Shown here: piece after piece, positions 18,346-27,205 of the stretch
How positions within the stretch are numbered: the stretch's first letter is position 1
How the letters are laid out: each line of letters begins with the position of its first letter
Assembly: GCA_964400285.1 (NCBI GenBank)
Contig: CAYNTK010000010.1
Span: 1-64,000 of the forward strand
DNA: 64,000 nucleotides
DNA from: FEN-1279 sp964400285
GTDB lineage: Bacteria; Bacteroidota; Ignavibacteria; Tepidaquicellales; Tepidaquicellaceae
Reading direction: 5' to 3'
Made by a program: the position numbers and the translations under genes
Notes under the pieces: model-generated
What the model was told of the DNA's origin: nothing
The model's input: only the letters and a program-made list of their open reading frames with translations
Databases searched by the model: none

Positions 18346-20016
18346 TTGATAAAAATATTTAATTATTTAAACAACAAAAAAAATATTTATAAAATATTTT
18401 TTTTAATAGTTGTATTTTTATGTATAGTTAAACTACCTTCCCTATTCATTGCCGATATTCAGCCATGGGATGAAGGGATGTATGCAACAAGAGTCTTATC
18501 CATACACTTAAATGGAGATTTTTTTGACCAAAGTAATCATTCCGTAGGAAAATTTTATTCCGGTTCACATCCTCCCCTTTTAATTTGGATTGGTTATTTT
18601 AGTTCACTTTTATTCGGATTAAATTCAATTACATTAAAATTAATCCCTTTTGTTTTCAGTTTATTTTGTATCTTACTAATAATTTTAATTGGTAAAAATT
18701 TATTTAATCCAATTTCAGGTGTTATAGCTTCGCTGGTGTTTACGAGTAATATAATCTTTGATGTATTCTCGAAACGATTCCAATTTGATATTCCTTATAC
18801 TTTTTTTATATTACTTTCATTTTATTTTTTTCTTTTATATTTAGATAATAAAAAGCAAATTTACAACATATTAGGTGGTTTTATTTTCGGTCTTTGTTTA
18901 ATGGTTAAAATTCTCGTTGGATTCTATATCCCAATAATTATTTTTATTTTTTACATAATTTTACGTAGTAAATCAGGTTATAAACTTTCTGATTTAATCG
19001 TTTTCACTTTCATTGGTATTATTATAGCTCTTCCATGGCACATATATATGTTTTTTCATCACAGTAAAGAATTTTTAGATTACTTTTTTACTTTTCACAT
19101 TTACGAAAGAGCTTTCGTTGGTGTTGAACATAATACTAAAGGTTCGGGATATTTATATCATATAAATTATTTATTATCAATAATACCATATTCTATTTTG
19201 ATATTTATTTCCTTAATAAAAGACTTCACAAAAATAAAGGAATTAAATGTAAAAAAAATATTTTTGATTTTTTGGTTCCTTATTGGATTATTTATTATTA
19301 CGATTTTTAAAACAAAACTCGAAGTCTATATATTACTTATTTTAGCTCCTGGGAGTTTAATACTGGCAGAATTTATACAATCATTAAATAAAGCAAGCAA
19401 TAAAGAAAAATTTATAATTAACATTCTTACAACAGTAAATATAATATGGTCTTTGTCTTTATTACTAAGGAATAATATTGAATATAAGAATATATTTATG
19501 CAAAATCTTGTTTTATCAATATTGATAACTGTAATCGTATCTATCTCTATATTTTATATCATTAAATTCCTTTCTAATAAGATATCAATTATTAATTTCT
19601 ATTACGTTTTTATTTTTTTATTTTGCATAGGGATAAATATTTCGTATTTTATTAGCATACCCGAATGGGAAAATACTTATATTATTACAAATGTGAAATC
19701 TGAAATTGAAAAGGGAAAAGGGAAAAATATTATTTATATTAGTTCGCATTATAGGGCTAATCCACAATTTAGTTTCTATTTCAATGGATTGGATTTGGGA
19801 TGGAACAAAAGCGATTACAAATACGAGTTGCTCGATACTAAAATTGGTGTTGATGAAATTAAAACAAAACTTAATAATTTACCAGAGGATAATAACTATA
19901 TAATTGTGGAAAAAGACAATATTAACAGAAGTGAATACATCGATTCAAAATATTACATACCCCAAAACTTTAATTTAATTTATAAAACAAAAGGTTACGA
20001 ATTATATAAAAGATAA
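18346..20016 (+). CDS. GT39/ArnT-like integral membrane glycosyltransferase
   Basis: A 556-aa protein with about eleven hydrophobic segments. The first periplasmic loop carries the acidic motif QPWDEGMYATR, the signature of GT-C (PMT/ArnT-type) enzymes that move a sugar from a polyprenyl-phosphate donor to an acceptor on the outer side of the inner membrane. A C-terminal soluble domain of about 100 residues follows. It uses a TTG start 3 bases after the PorV-like stop and opens the glycan cluster. Donor and acceptor are unknown. Confidence 0.8.
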   Translation: MIKIFNYLNNKKNIYKIFFLIVVFLCIVKLPSLFIADIQPWDEGMYATRVLSIHLNGDFFDQSNHSVGKFYSGSHPPLLIWIGYFSSLLFGLNSITLKLIPFVFSLFCILLIILIGKNLFNPISGVIASLVFTSNIIFDVFSKRFQFDIPYTFFILLSFYFFLLYLDNKKQIYNILGGFIFGLCLMVKILVGFYIPIIIFIFYIILRSKSGYKLSDLIVFTFIGIIIALPWHIYMFFHHSKEFLDYFFTFHIYERAFVGVEHNTKGSGYLYHINYLLSIIPYSILIFISLIKDFTKIKELNVKKIFLIFWFLIGLFIITIFKTKLEVYILLILAPGSLILAEFIQSLNKASNKEKFIINILTTVNIIWSLSLLLRNNIEYKNIFMQNLVLSILITVIVSISIFYIIKFLSNKISIINFYYVFIFLFCIGINISYFISIPEWENTYIITNVKSEIEKGKGKNIIYISSHYRANPQFSFYFNGLDLGWNKSDYKYELLDTKIGVDEIKTKLNNLPEDNNYIIVEKDNINRSEYIDSKYYIPQNFNLIYKTKGYELYKR

Positions 20017-20017
20017 A

Positions 20018-20986
20018 TTGGAAATAAATAAAGTTGATATATCGAATAATAAAGACTGGTTAGAATTACTACATAGTGATTATAATATGTTTTATGACTT
20101 CAGATTTATTTCCTACAACGACTTTTTCCAGAAGGATATTAATTGGCATCATTTAATATTCAAAGATAAAAACAAAGTTATTGGTATATTAAACGGTTGC
20201 GAAAAAAATGTAAATGGTAAAAAAATTTATATTTCTTGTGATGGTGTTAGCTTTGGTGGCTTCCTTTGGAGAGAGAAACTAAACGTTGTAGATTTTATAG
20301 ATACGGTAAGTAAATTTAAAGAATATCTTAAAAAAAATAATTTTGATATATGTAAAATCAGGAATCAGCCTTTGCTATACCAGAAACACTTAAATGAAGA
20401 ATACGAATACTCTTTAATTAATCAAGGATTTGTTATTTCAAATCACTCAATAACAAACATTATTAATTTAAAAGAGTTTGAATTTGAAAAATTAACAAAT
20501 CCAAAAAAAAGAGCCATTCAAAAATCTGGTAAAAATATCGTAATTAATACACTCGAAAAAAATATTAATTCAATTTTTTTAAAACCTTATTATGACGTAC
20601 TATATAGAAATCGTCAGTTGAAAAATGTCGTTCCTACTCATACACTCGAAGAATTAGTTTATTTAAAAAATAATCTGCCTGAAAGAATTATTTTCCTTTC
20701 TGCTCAAATAAATGATATTATAGCGGGAATATGCATTTTATTTTTAGTTAAAAACGATGTAGTCTTGAACTTCTATCTCGCTACTGATGAAGGATATAAA
20801 AAAGAAAGAGTGGCAGATTTTCTTTTATATAAATCCATCGAATGGGCTAAAAATTCCAATTATCATTATTATGATATAGGAACTTCGAACGTCGGTAAAA
20901 ACCTATTAGATGGATTATTCGAGTTTAAAAAAAAATTTATGGCAAATGGTTTTTTGAGAAAAACATTTGAACTACATATTGATTAA
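20018..20986 (+). CDS. GNAT/FemAB-like acyltransferase of the glycan cluster
   Basis: A 322-aa protein with a TTG start one base after the previous stop. The C-terminal half resembles the BioF2-like/FemAB GNAT fold: AGICILFLVKNDVVLNFYLA, ATDEGYKKERVADFLLYKSI, YYDIGTSN, LFEFKKKFMANG. Such enzymes transfer an amino acid or acyl group onto a sugar or peptidoglycan precursor. Given its place between a GT39 and a sugar epimerase, an acyl decoration of a surface sugar is plausible but inferred. Confidence 0.7.
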   Translation: MEINKVDISNNKDWLELLHSDYNMFYDFRFISYNDFFQKDINWHHLIFKDKNKVIGILNGCEKNVNGKKIYISCDGVSFGGFLWREKLNVVDFIDTVSKFKEYLKKNNFDICKIRNQPLLYQKHLNEEYEYSLINQGFVISNHSITNIINLKEFEFEKLTNPKKRAIQKSGKNIVINTLEKNINSIFLKPYYDVLYRNRQLKNVVPTHTLEELVYLKNNLPERIIFLSAQINDIIAGICILFLVKNDVVLNFYLATDEGYKKERVADFLLYKSIEWAKNSNYHYYDIGTSNVGKNLLDGLFEFKKKFMANGFLRKTFELHID

Positions 20987-21013
20987 CAACTTTTAATTTT
21001 AAAATATAAACAC

Positions 21014-21982
21014 ATGTCTATAAAGAACAAAAGAATATTATTAACTGGTGGTGGTGGATTTATTGGGAGTAAACTTGCAGAATTACTTGGTAAAGAAAAT
21101 GAGATTTTAGTTTACGATATTTTTTTAAGAGATTCATTAAAATATAAAAAATTCAATCCAAAGCACCTTAAAATTATTGAAGGAGATATTCTCGATTTTG
21201 ATAAGCTTAAAAAAACTTGCGAAGACTTTCGGCCACAAATTGCAGTTCACCTTGCAGCAATAGCAGGTGTTGATACCGTAATTAAAAATCCAGTGAAAAC
21301 TATGGATGTCAATATTATTGGAACTATGAATTTTTTAAAATCATTGCGTAAATTTTCTAATTTACTCGAAAGGGTGGCTAATTTTAGCACAAGCGAAGTT
21401 CTTGGAGCTTATTCTTATAAGTCAAATGAAAAAACGAGTACAAAATTTGCTCCCGTAGGAGAAGCACGCTGGACTTATTCTGTAAGTAAAGTCGCAGGTG
21501 AACACATGACATATAGTTTTTATAAAGAATACAATTATCCAGTTGTAACTGTAAGACCATTTAATATATACGGTCCAGGACAAATTGGAGAAGGTGCAAT
21601 TCAAATATTTATAAAAAACGCAGTAAAAAATAAAGACATCGAAATTCATGGTGATGGAGACCAAATTCGCTCTTGGTGTTATATAGATGATATGATGGAT
21701 GGAATTCTTCTTTGCTTAACTGACAAAAAAGCTATTGGTGAGATATTTAATATTGGTAATCCAAAAGGTACTGTAACAATAAGTTCACTTGCCGAAAAGA
21801 TTGTAAGGCTTTGTAAAACTAAATCCAAAATTGTCTATGTCCCGAAAAATTATGTTGATGTTGAATTAAGAATTCCGAGCATCCAAAAGGCAGAAGAACT
21901 ACTCGGTTTTAAACCGAAAATTGATTTAAATACTGGAATTAAAAAGACTTTCAAGTGGTATAAAAAGTGGTTAAGTAAATAA
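21014..21982 (+). CDS. NAD-dependent epimerase/dehydratase (SDR)
   Basis: A 322-aa extended short-chain dehydrogenase. The N-terminal Rossmann motif TGGGGFIGS binds NAD; the active-site YSVSK supplies the Tyr-Lys pair, with FSTSE as the upstream serine/threonine. VRPFNIYGPGQ and SWCYIDDMMDG are typical of nucleotide-sugar epimerases and dehydratases. It has an ATG start. It probably makes or changes a nucleotide sugar for the cluster; the exact sugar cannot be predicted. Confidence 0.85.
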   Translation: MSIKNKRILLTGGGGFIGSKLAELLGKENEILVYDIFLRDSLKYKKFNPKHLKIIEGDILDFDKLKKTCEDFRPQIAVHLAAIAGVDTVIKNPVKTMDVNIIGTMNFLKSLRKFSNLLERVANFSTSEVLGAYSYKSNEKTSTKFAPVGEARWTYSVSKVAGEHMTYSFYKEYNYPVVTVRPFNIYGPGQIGEGAIQIFIKNAVKNKDIEIHGDGDQIRSWCYIDDMMDGILLCLTDKKAIGEIFNIGNPKGTVTISSLAEKIVRLCKTKSKIVYVPKNYVDVELRIPSIQKAEELLGFKPKIDLNTGIKKTFKWYKKWLSK

Positions 21983-21987
21983 TAAAT

Positions 21988-22926
21988 TTGAAGAATTCAA
22001 AACATAAATATTTTTTACTTGCACACGGAAAAATGGGACTTGAATCCCTGAAAGGATTAATTATTAAAAATTTCCCTCCTGAATTCGTTGTAATCCACAA
22101 AAATTATGAACTTGAAAAATTACATAATGATTTCTATTTACCTATTGAAAATATTTGTACAGAATATGATATCCCTTTAATTAAAACCTCAAAAATAACT
22201 GAAATTAAAAATAATTTTTTGGGTTATGATTTAGGAATCTGTATAGGATTTATGGAAATAATCGGAAAAGAAATCCTTGAAATACCAAAATTTGGAATAC
22301 TAAACCTTCATTGTGGTAAATTGCCTTTATATAGAGGACGAGCACCAATTTCGAGAACAATAATGGACGGAAATGATAATCTTATTATGACACTTCATAA
22401 AATGGATGAAGGAATTGATTCAGGAGATATATTATTAGAATATGAAATTCCAATTAAATTAGAAGATGATGTCAATTCAATTTATAAAACATGTTGTGAA
22501 AAATCTTCGGAATTCATTATTCAAGGAATTGAAAAATTATACTCAGAAAAAATTACTGGAAATATTTTTTCTAAACAGGATATATCATTGAAACCAAAAG
22601 CAAGTAAAAAAATATCATTCGAGGAAAGAAAAATCAATTGGGATAATGATATAAAAACAATACATAACTTGATAAGAGCAATCACTATTCCTTATCCTTG
22701 TGCATTTAGTTACTATGAAAACAAAAAATTTTTGTTTGTTAAATCCGAAATATTTCCGAAAGAAAAAAGTTTAACAAGAAAAAATGGAGAGATTTATATT
22801 GTAGAAAAAGATTTTTTAATAATAAATTGTAAAAATGGTTTACTAAAAATTACAGATATAATTGACGAAGAGAATAAAAAAGTAATACTTAAAAATGTTT
22901 TTAAACAAAATGGAGTTTTCGAATGA
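21988..22926 (+). CDS. Formyltransferase (Fmt/ArnA-like), probable sugar N-formyltransferase
   Basis: A 312-aa protein of the formyltransferase fold with a TTG start. The catalytic triad region is visible: N and H in LNLHCGKLPLYRGRAP and D in MDEGIDSGDIL. The C-terminal part contains WDNDIKTIHNLIRAITIPYP, as in Fmt/ArnA. It is not the housekeeping Fmt by context, since it lies in a glycan cluster and lacks a def neighbour; formylation of an amino sugar from formyl-tetrahydrofolate is the likely role. The stop overlaps the next ATG (ATGA), which suggests coupled translation. Confidence 0.78.
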   Translation: MKNSKHKYFLLAHGKMGLESLKGLIIKNFPPEFVVIHKNYELEKLHNDFYLPIENICTEYDIPLIKTSKITEIKNNFLGYDLGICIGFMEIIGKEILEIPKFGILNLHCGKLPLYRGRAPISRTIMDGNDNLIMTLHKMDEGIDSGDILLEYEIPIKLEDDVNSIYKTCCEKSSEFIIQGIEKLYSEKITGNIFSKQDISLKPKASKKISFEERKINWDNDIKTIHNLIRAITIPYPCAFSYYENKKFLFVKSEIFPKEKSLTRKNGEIYIVEKDFLIINCKNGLLKITDIIDEENKKVILKNVFKQNGVFE

Positions 22927-23660
22927 AAATAATTGATAGTCATATACATATAGGAAAATGGGGAGATATTTTTTATAATTACGAAACCAAAGTAGAACAA
23001 GCAATACAGGTTATGAAAACATCAGGTATAGATGCCGCAGTTTGCCTACCCGCAAATGCCACACCAAACAGAAAACTTCTTGAAGAAATAAAAAATCAAA
23101 ATGATTTTGAATTTTATTTTGCAGCTTGGATAAATCCGGATGATTTTGAGCTCGATAATTTTTTACAAGAAAATATTAAAAATATTTCCTTCTTTAAAAT
23201 CCACCCATCAATTCAAAAAAGAAAAATAACAGACGCTTCATACAGTAAGTACATTGAATTAGCAATAGAAAGCAATAAACCTATAATTGTTCATTGCGGA
23301 AGATGGCAGGAAATTGCTTCATTTAAATATCCTCTCGAACTAACAAAAAAATATCCCGAGTTAAAGATTATTCTTGCACATCTTGGAGGAGATCAACCGT
23401 CTATATATCTTGAATGTGCAAAAGAAGTAAAAACTATCAACACGAAAAATATTTTTCTCGGAACCGAATCAATTAGAGAATTTTATTTTGTAAATGAAGT
23501 TGTCAAAACTGTCGGATCAGAAAAAATTATTTTCGGGAGTGATTATAATCTCTGTCTGCCTAAAATGTATATTCCAATCATAGATAGTTTAAAAATATCA
23601 GAATTAGAAAAAGAGTTAATCTTTTCAGGTAATATTTTAAAATTAATTAATAATTATTAG
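22923..23660 (+). CDS. Amidohydrolase family 2 metal-dependent hydrolase
   Basis: A 245-aa TIM-barrel hydrolase. Metal ligands of the family are visible: DSHIH at the start (residues 4-8), HCG at about 122, HLGG at about 150 and GSDYN at about 202. It overlaps the formyltransferase by four bases. Family 2 members act on many small molecules. Pairing with a formyltransferase in a glycan cluster is unusual; removal of a formyl or acetyl group, or hydrolysis of a lactone, are possible roles, both inferred. Confidence 0.75.
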   Translation: MKIIDSHIHIGKWGDIFYNYETKVEQAIQVMKTSGIDAAVCLPANATPNRKLLEEIKNQNDFEFYFAAWINPDDFELDNFLQENIKNISFFKIHPSIQKRKITDASYSKYIELAIESNKPIIVHCGRWQEIASFKYPLELTKKYPELKIILAHLGGDQPSIYLECAKEVKTINTKNIFLGTESIREFYFVNEVVKTVGSEKIIFGSDYNLCLPKMYIPIIDSLKISELEKELIFSGNILKLINNY

Positions 23661-23665
23661 TTTTT

Positions 23666-24727
23666 TTGAATAAAAACTTAAAAATATTACATATTGCTCC
23701 ACAAAACTTCGCAGGTATGCCAATTGATTTTGTAAATATGCACAAAACTTTTGGAATAGAATCTAGACTGGTAACAATATATAAAAATACTCTGGATTTT
23801 GAAGAAGATATTTCGATTAACCTACCAATAAGTAAAAATAAGCTTGCAAAAAAATGGCGAGATAGTAAAATTAGCGAATTAAAATATTATAAACCAAAGA
23901 ATTTTTTAGAGAAAACATATTTTATACTTAGGGATTTCAAAAATAAAAACAGAATTAATTCTTACATCGATAACTATAGTTTATACAATTACGATATTTA
24001 TCATTTTGATGGAGGTATGGATTTGTTTAGAGACTTAAGATTTGCAAAAGAGCTAAAAAAAAGAGGTAAAAAAATTGTGTGTTGCTATTTTGGTAGCGAT
24101 TTAAGAACACGAGGTATATTTAAAGAACTTGATGATATAAGCGACTTAAACCTTACAGTTGAATTCGATCATTTAAGTTTATATAATAACCTTTATTATC
24201 TTTTTTTCCCTTTCGATTTAAAATATTATGAATATTTTTATAAATTTGACTCTAAAATTAAAATTATCCACTCCCCTACTAATAGAATATTTAAAGGAAC
24301 AAATAAAATTCTTAAAGTGATAGAAGAACTAAAGAAGGAAAAAGATTTCGAATTCATTCTTGCTGAAAATATGGAAAGGGAAAAGCTATTAAAATTGAAA
24401 AGAGATTGTAATCTTGCTATTGACCAAGTTGGCGGTGAAATGGGCGGATCAGGATATGGGAAAAATTCCATCGAAAACCTTGCAATGGGATTACCTACTA
24501 TCACAGAATTTACAGATGAATATTTAAAATTTTTACCTGAAAATCCCTTTATAATAAGTAATATAAATACACTAAAAGATATTATAAAAAAAATAATTGA
24601 TAACCCCCAAATCTTACATAAATATTCCGAAAACGGTAGAAAATGGGTAGAAAAATTTCATTCGTTCGAATCTGTAAATAAAAAATTAATGGAATTATAT
24701 AAAGAAAAAGGATTAATAATTGAGTAA
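23666..24727 (+). CDS. Glycosyltransferase, GT4-like GT-B fold
   Basis: A 353-aa protein from a TTG start. The start LKILHIAPQNFAGMPIDFVN resembles the first Rossmann domain of GT-B enzymes, YHFDGG and CYFGSDLRTRG follow, and the C-terminal donor domain has QVGGEMGGSGYGKNSIENLA, matching the acidic-loop region where GT4 enzymes bind the nucleotide sugar, then GRKWVEKFHS. It probably adds a sugar to the lipid-linked glycan in the cytoplasm. Donor unknown. Confidence 0.72.
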   Translation: MNKNLKILHIAPQNFAGMPIDFVNMHKTFGIESRLVTIYKNTLDFEEDISINLPISKNKLAKKWRDSKISELKYYKPKNFLEKTYFILRDFKNKNRINSYIDNYSLYNYDIYHFDGGMDLFRDLRFAKELKKRGKKIVCCYFGSDLRTRGIFKELDDISDLNLTVEFDHLSLYNNLYYLFFPFDLKYYEYFYKFDSKIKIIHSPTNRIFKGTNKILKVIEELKKEKDFEFILAENMEREKLLKLKRDCNLAIDQVGGEMGGSGYGKNSIENLAMGLPTITEFTDEYLKFLPENPFIISNINTLKDIIKKIIDNPQILHKYSENGRKWVEKFHSFESVNKKLMELYKEKGLIIE

Positions 24728-26201
24728 TACTAAATCTCATATCAAAGAATTATTTTCTCATACGGCAATTTATGGTTTTGGTATAATGCTTAATAAAGTT
24801 TTATCATTTTTACTAATTCCTCTTTACACTTATTTTTTTTCACCTGCAGATTTAGGACTTTATAATCTTATTCAATCCCTATGGCTCTTTGTTATTTTAA
24901 TTTATATATATGGAATGGAAACTTCTTTTATTCGATTTTTCATTGATGCAAAAGAAGAAAATATTAAAACAGAAATATATTCGACAACATTATTATTAAT
25001 TTCATTTTCGTCTTTAATCTTTTCGCTTATTATTTATTATTTCGCTGGTTTAGTTAGTGATTTAATTGGTTTTGAAAATCCTGATAAAGGGAAATATTTA
25101 GTAAAAATTCTAAGTATTCTACTTTTTTTTGATACATTGTCTCGATTTCCATTACTTCTTTTAAGAGCAGAATTAAAAGCAAAAATTTATTTTTATATTA
25201 ATGTATCTTCTTTAATTCTAAATTTAGTTCTAAATATTTTATTAATTGCTGTTTTTAAATTAAATGTCGAGGCAATTTTATACAGTTATATCATATCGGT
25301 AGTATATACTTTAATCACAGGTTTGCTGATTACAAAGAAGTTTTTTAAATTGAAATTCTCATTAAAAGAGGCTAAACAATTAGTTGTTTATGGGAATAAA
25401 TTTGTTTACTTCGGATTGTTTATATTATTAATAGATGTTTCAGATAGATTTTTCTTGAAATATTATTTCGATGAAAGTGTTGTTGGAATTTATAGTGCAA
25501 ATTATCGTTTGGGAACTGTGATGAGCCTTGCAATTGCAGCATTCAGATTCTCTTGGACTCCTTATTTTCTTAATATATCGGAAAATCCAGAAAATAAAAA
25601 AATTATCGCGAATACTTTCACATACTTTGTTTTCGCTGGTCTATTACTTTTTTTGTTTTTTTCTTTTTTTACTGAACCAATAGTAAAATTTTCAATTAAT
25701 GGTTTTAGTTTACTCGATTCAAAGTATTATAGTGGGCTTGGAATAATTCCAGTTATCCTCCTTTCATATTTTTTCTCGGGCTTATTCACTAATCTTAATG
25801 TGGTTCCGTTTTATACGAATAAAACTTCAATTTTATTTTTTATTTCACTTGAAGGATTAGTAATAAATGTTTTACTTAATATTTTATTAATTCCTAAATT
25901 TCAAATGATTGGGGCAGCATATTCTACACTTTTCACTTACGCTATTATGTTTGTTCATATTTACTATATATCTCAAAGCTTATATAAAATTGATTATCAA
26001 TGGAAATCCTTATCCATTCTAATTTTTACAACATTTATTCTTTTCGTCATTTATTTATTTATTAATAATAATGTTAATTTATTATTGATAATAAAAGTAA
26101 TTATTTACACAATTCTAATAATTTTTTTCTTGTTTATTTCTCACTTTTCAAAAATCATAAAATTTACTGACATAAAACAATCAATTAATAAAAATAATTA
26201 A
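24720..26201 (+). CDS. Wzx-type oligosaccharide flippase
   Basis: A 493-aa MATE/MOP-superfamily membrane protein with about 12-14 segments. The start HTAIYGFGIMLNKVLSFLLI and YTYFFSPADLGLYNLIQS are typical of polysaccharide flippases. It moves the undecaprenyl-linked glycan to the periplasmic side, where the GT39 enzyme acts. The TTG start overlaps the previous gene by 8 bases, and the gene closes the cluster, ending in a strong hairpin that includes the stop codon. Confidence 0.85.
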   Translation: MSNTKSHIKELFSHTAIYGFGIMLNKVLSFLLIPLYTYFFSPADLGLYNLIQSLWLFVILIYIYGMETSFIRFFIDAKEENIKTEIYSTTLLLISFSSLIFSLIIYYFAGLVSDLIGFENPDKGKYLVKILSILLFFDTLSRFPLLLLRAELKAKIYFYINVSSLILNLVLNILLIAVFKLNVEAILYSYIISVVYTLITGLLITKKFFKLKFSLKEAKQLVVYGNKFVYFGLFILLIDVSDRFFLKYYFDESVVGIYSANYRLGTVMSLAIAAFRFSWTPYFLNISENPENKKIIANTFTYFVFAGLLLFLFFSFFTEPIVKFSINGFSLLDSKYYSGLGIIPVILLSYFFSGLFTNLNVVPFYTNKTSILFFISLEGLVINVLLNILLIPKFQMIGAAYSTLFTYAIMFVHIYYISQSLYKIDYQWKSLSILIFTTFILFVIYLFINNNVNLLLIIKVIIYTILIIFFLFISHFSKIIKFTDIKQSINKNN

Positions 26202-26222
26202 AGTTATACTTTAATTATTTTT
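26192..26222 (+). terminator. Terminator of the glycan cluster
   Basis: A perfect 14-bp stem (26192-26205 with 26209-26222) with the 3-base loop TAT, overlapping the flippase stop codon. All A/T apart from one G-C pair, followed by TTCTC. Confidence 0.7.
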
Positions 26223-26225
26223 CTC

Positions 26226-26256
26226 TTGACTTTTATTTATATAGTAGTTATGTTTG
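26226..26256 (+). promoter_or_regulatory. Bacteroidetes-type promoter TTG-N20-TAnnTTTG
   Basis: TTG at 26226-26228 and TATGTTTG at 26249-26256 are separated by 20 bases, the pattern known for primary-sigma promoters in Bacteroidetes. It drives a region with no reading frame that ends in a terminator about 110 bases on. Confidence 0.7.
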
Positions 26257-26261
26257 TAACG

Positions 26262-26370
26262 GATAATAATTGTGCAAGATGTTAGATTGAGTATTTGCAG
26301 AAAATAAGATTTACCCTTTCTTATTTTAATGAGATCCAGTCACCCCGCAACCAGTGGCTGGATTTTTTTT
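26262..26370 (+). ncRNA. Putative small non-coding RNA, about 110 nt
   Basis: Between the promoter at 26226-26256 and the terminator at 26334-26370 there is no coding frame. The transcript would start near 26262. It can form an inner hairpin AAAATAAG / CTTATTTT (about 26301-26327) and ends in the stem ATCCAGTCAC / GTGGCTGGAT with eight T. A short, stand-alone RNA with its own strong promoter fits a regulatory RNA such as a 6S-type or a lineage-specific RNA, but I cannot match it to a named family. Confidence 0.5.
26334..26370 (+). terminator. Terminator of the putative small RNA
   Basis: A 10-bp stem (26334-26343 with 26354-26363, one G-U pair), loop CCCGCAACCA, then eight T. The loop is GC-rich in an AT-rich spacer. 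Confidence 0.85.
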
Positions 26371-26511
26371 ATATTATAAATTTAAATTATAACGAAAAAA
26401 ACTTCATAAAAACGAATAATATTTCAATTCAAAAAAGAAAATATTTTCTGTTTAAGCGAATAATTTTTCGCTAAATCAAAAACTTTCCTTATTTTCATAA
26501 TATTTTAACAT

Positions 26512-26527
26512 TGGCACACATATTGCA
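26512..26527 (+). promoter_or_regulatory. Sigma-54 (RpoN) -24/-12 promoter of hsp20
   Basis: TGGCAC at 26512-26517 and TTGCA at 26523-26527 give the exact GG-N10-GC spacing required by sigma-54. Transcription would start near 26538, about 50 bases before the hsp20 ATG. An interrupted inverted repeat GCGAA-TAATTT-TTCGC at about 26456-26471 lies upstream, where an enhancer-binding protein could sit. Confidence 0.75.
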
Positions 26528-26588
26528 TCATTATAAGCAAAGTTTAAATTTAAAATTAAAAATAATTAAAATATAAGGAGAATTTACT

Positions 26589-27026
26589 ATGAACTTAATA
26601 AAATTTAAAAGAGACAATGACCTGTTTACCGATACTTTTAGGTCAGTTTTCAACCATCCATTTTTCTCGATGAAAGATGAAGTCTTAAATACTTCAAATT
26701 TCACTCCGAGAGTTAGAATTTCTGAGGATAAAGATAATTTCTATTTAAATCTTGAAATGCCCGGAATTCCAAAAGACGAAGTAAAGATTTCTCTTGAGAA
26801 TAATGTTCTATCAGTAAGCGGAAATAAAAAGCACCAAAGCAAATCTGAAGATACGAATTTAATTATGAACGAAATTTATTACGGTGAATTTTGCAGAAGC
26901 TTTACTTTAAGTGATGATATTAAAACTGATAACATTGATGCTGAGTTTAAAGACGGTTTACTTACAATTACATTGCCAAAAAAAGAAGAAGTAAAACCTG
27001 TAGTTAAAGAAATAAAAGTTAAATAA
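26589..27026 (+). CDS. Small heat-shock protein, Hsp20/alpha-crystallin family
   Basis: A 145-aa ATP-independent holdase chaperone that binds unfolding proteins in the cytoplasm. The alpha-crystallin domain spans about 38-140: FYLNLEMPGIPKDEVKISLE, then LSVSGNKK, and FKDGLLTITLPKKEE, the conserved end. A canonical AAGGAG at 26575-26580 lies 8 bases before the ATG. A sigma-54 type promoter precedes it. dnaK follows 180 bases later, but a hairpin between them suggests separate control. Confidence 0.92.
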   Translation: MNLIKFKRDNDLFTDTFRSVFNHPFFSMKDEVLNTSNFTPRVRISEDKDNFYLNLEMPGIPKDEVKISLENNVLSVSGNKKHQSKSEDTNLIMNEIYYGEFCRSFTLSDDIKTDNIDAEFKDGLLTITLPKKEEVKPVVKEIKVK

Positions 27027-27039
27027 ATATTAAAAAACT

Positions 27040-27066
27040 CGTTACCAAGCTTCAAGCTTGGTAACG
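27040..27066. repeat. REP-like palindrome CGTTACCAAGC...GCTTGGTAACG
   Basis: A 13-bp perfect stem (27040-27052 with 27054-27066) lies between hsp20 and dnaK. The CGTTACC...GGTAACG frame resembles the REP-like hairpin at 61977-62005 and hairpins I know from intergenic regions of many bacteria. It may also act as a terminator for hsp20. Confidence 0.6.
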
Positions 27067-27205
27067 GGAAAAGTTTTCTTATTTTCCTGCTTTAATTTGG
27101 AAATAAGATTCATTAAAAAGCAAACAATTAACTAAAACCAGCTCCGACATTAAAACGGGGGTGGTATTTGTATAAATAAAAGATTCTAAGAAAGGAATCA
27201 AAAAA

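Noticed and set aside
21988..22926. Housekeeping methionyl-tRNA formyltransferase
   Set aside because: Genes of the glycan cluster surround it and def is absent; sugar formylation is more likely, though tRNA use cannot be excluded.
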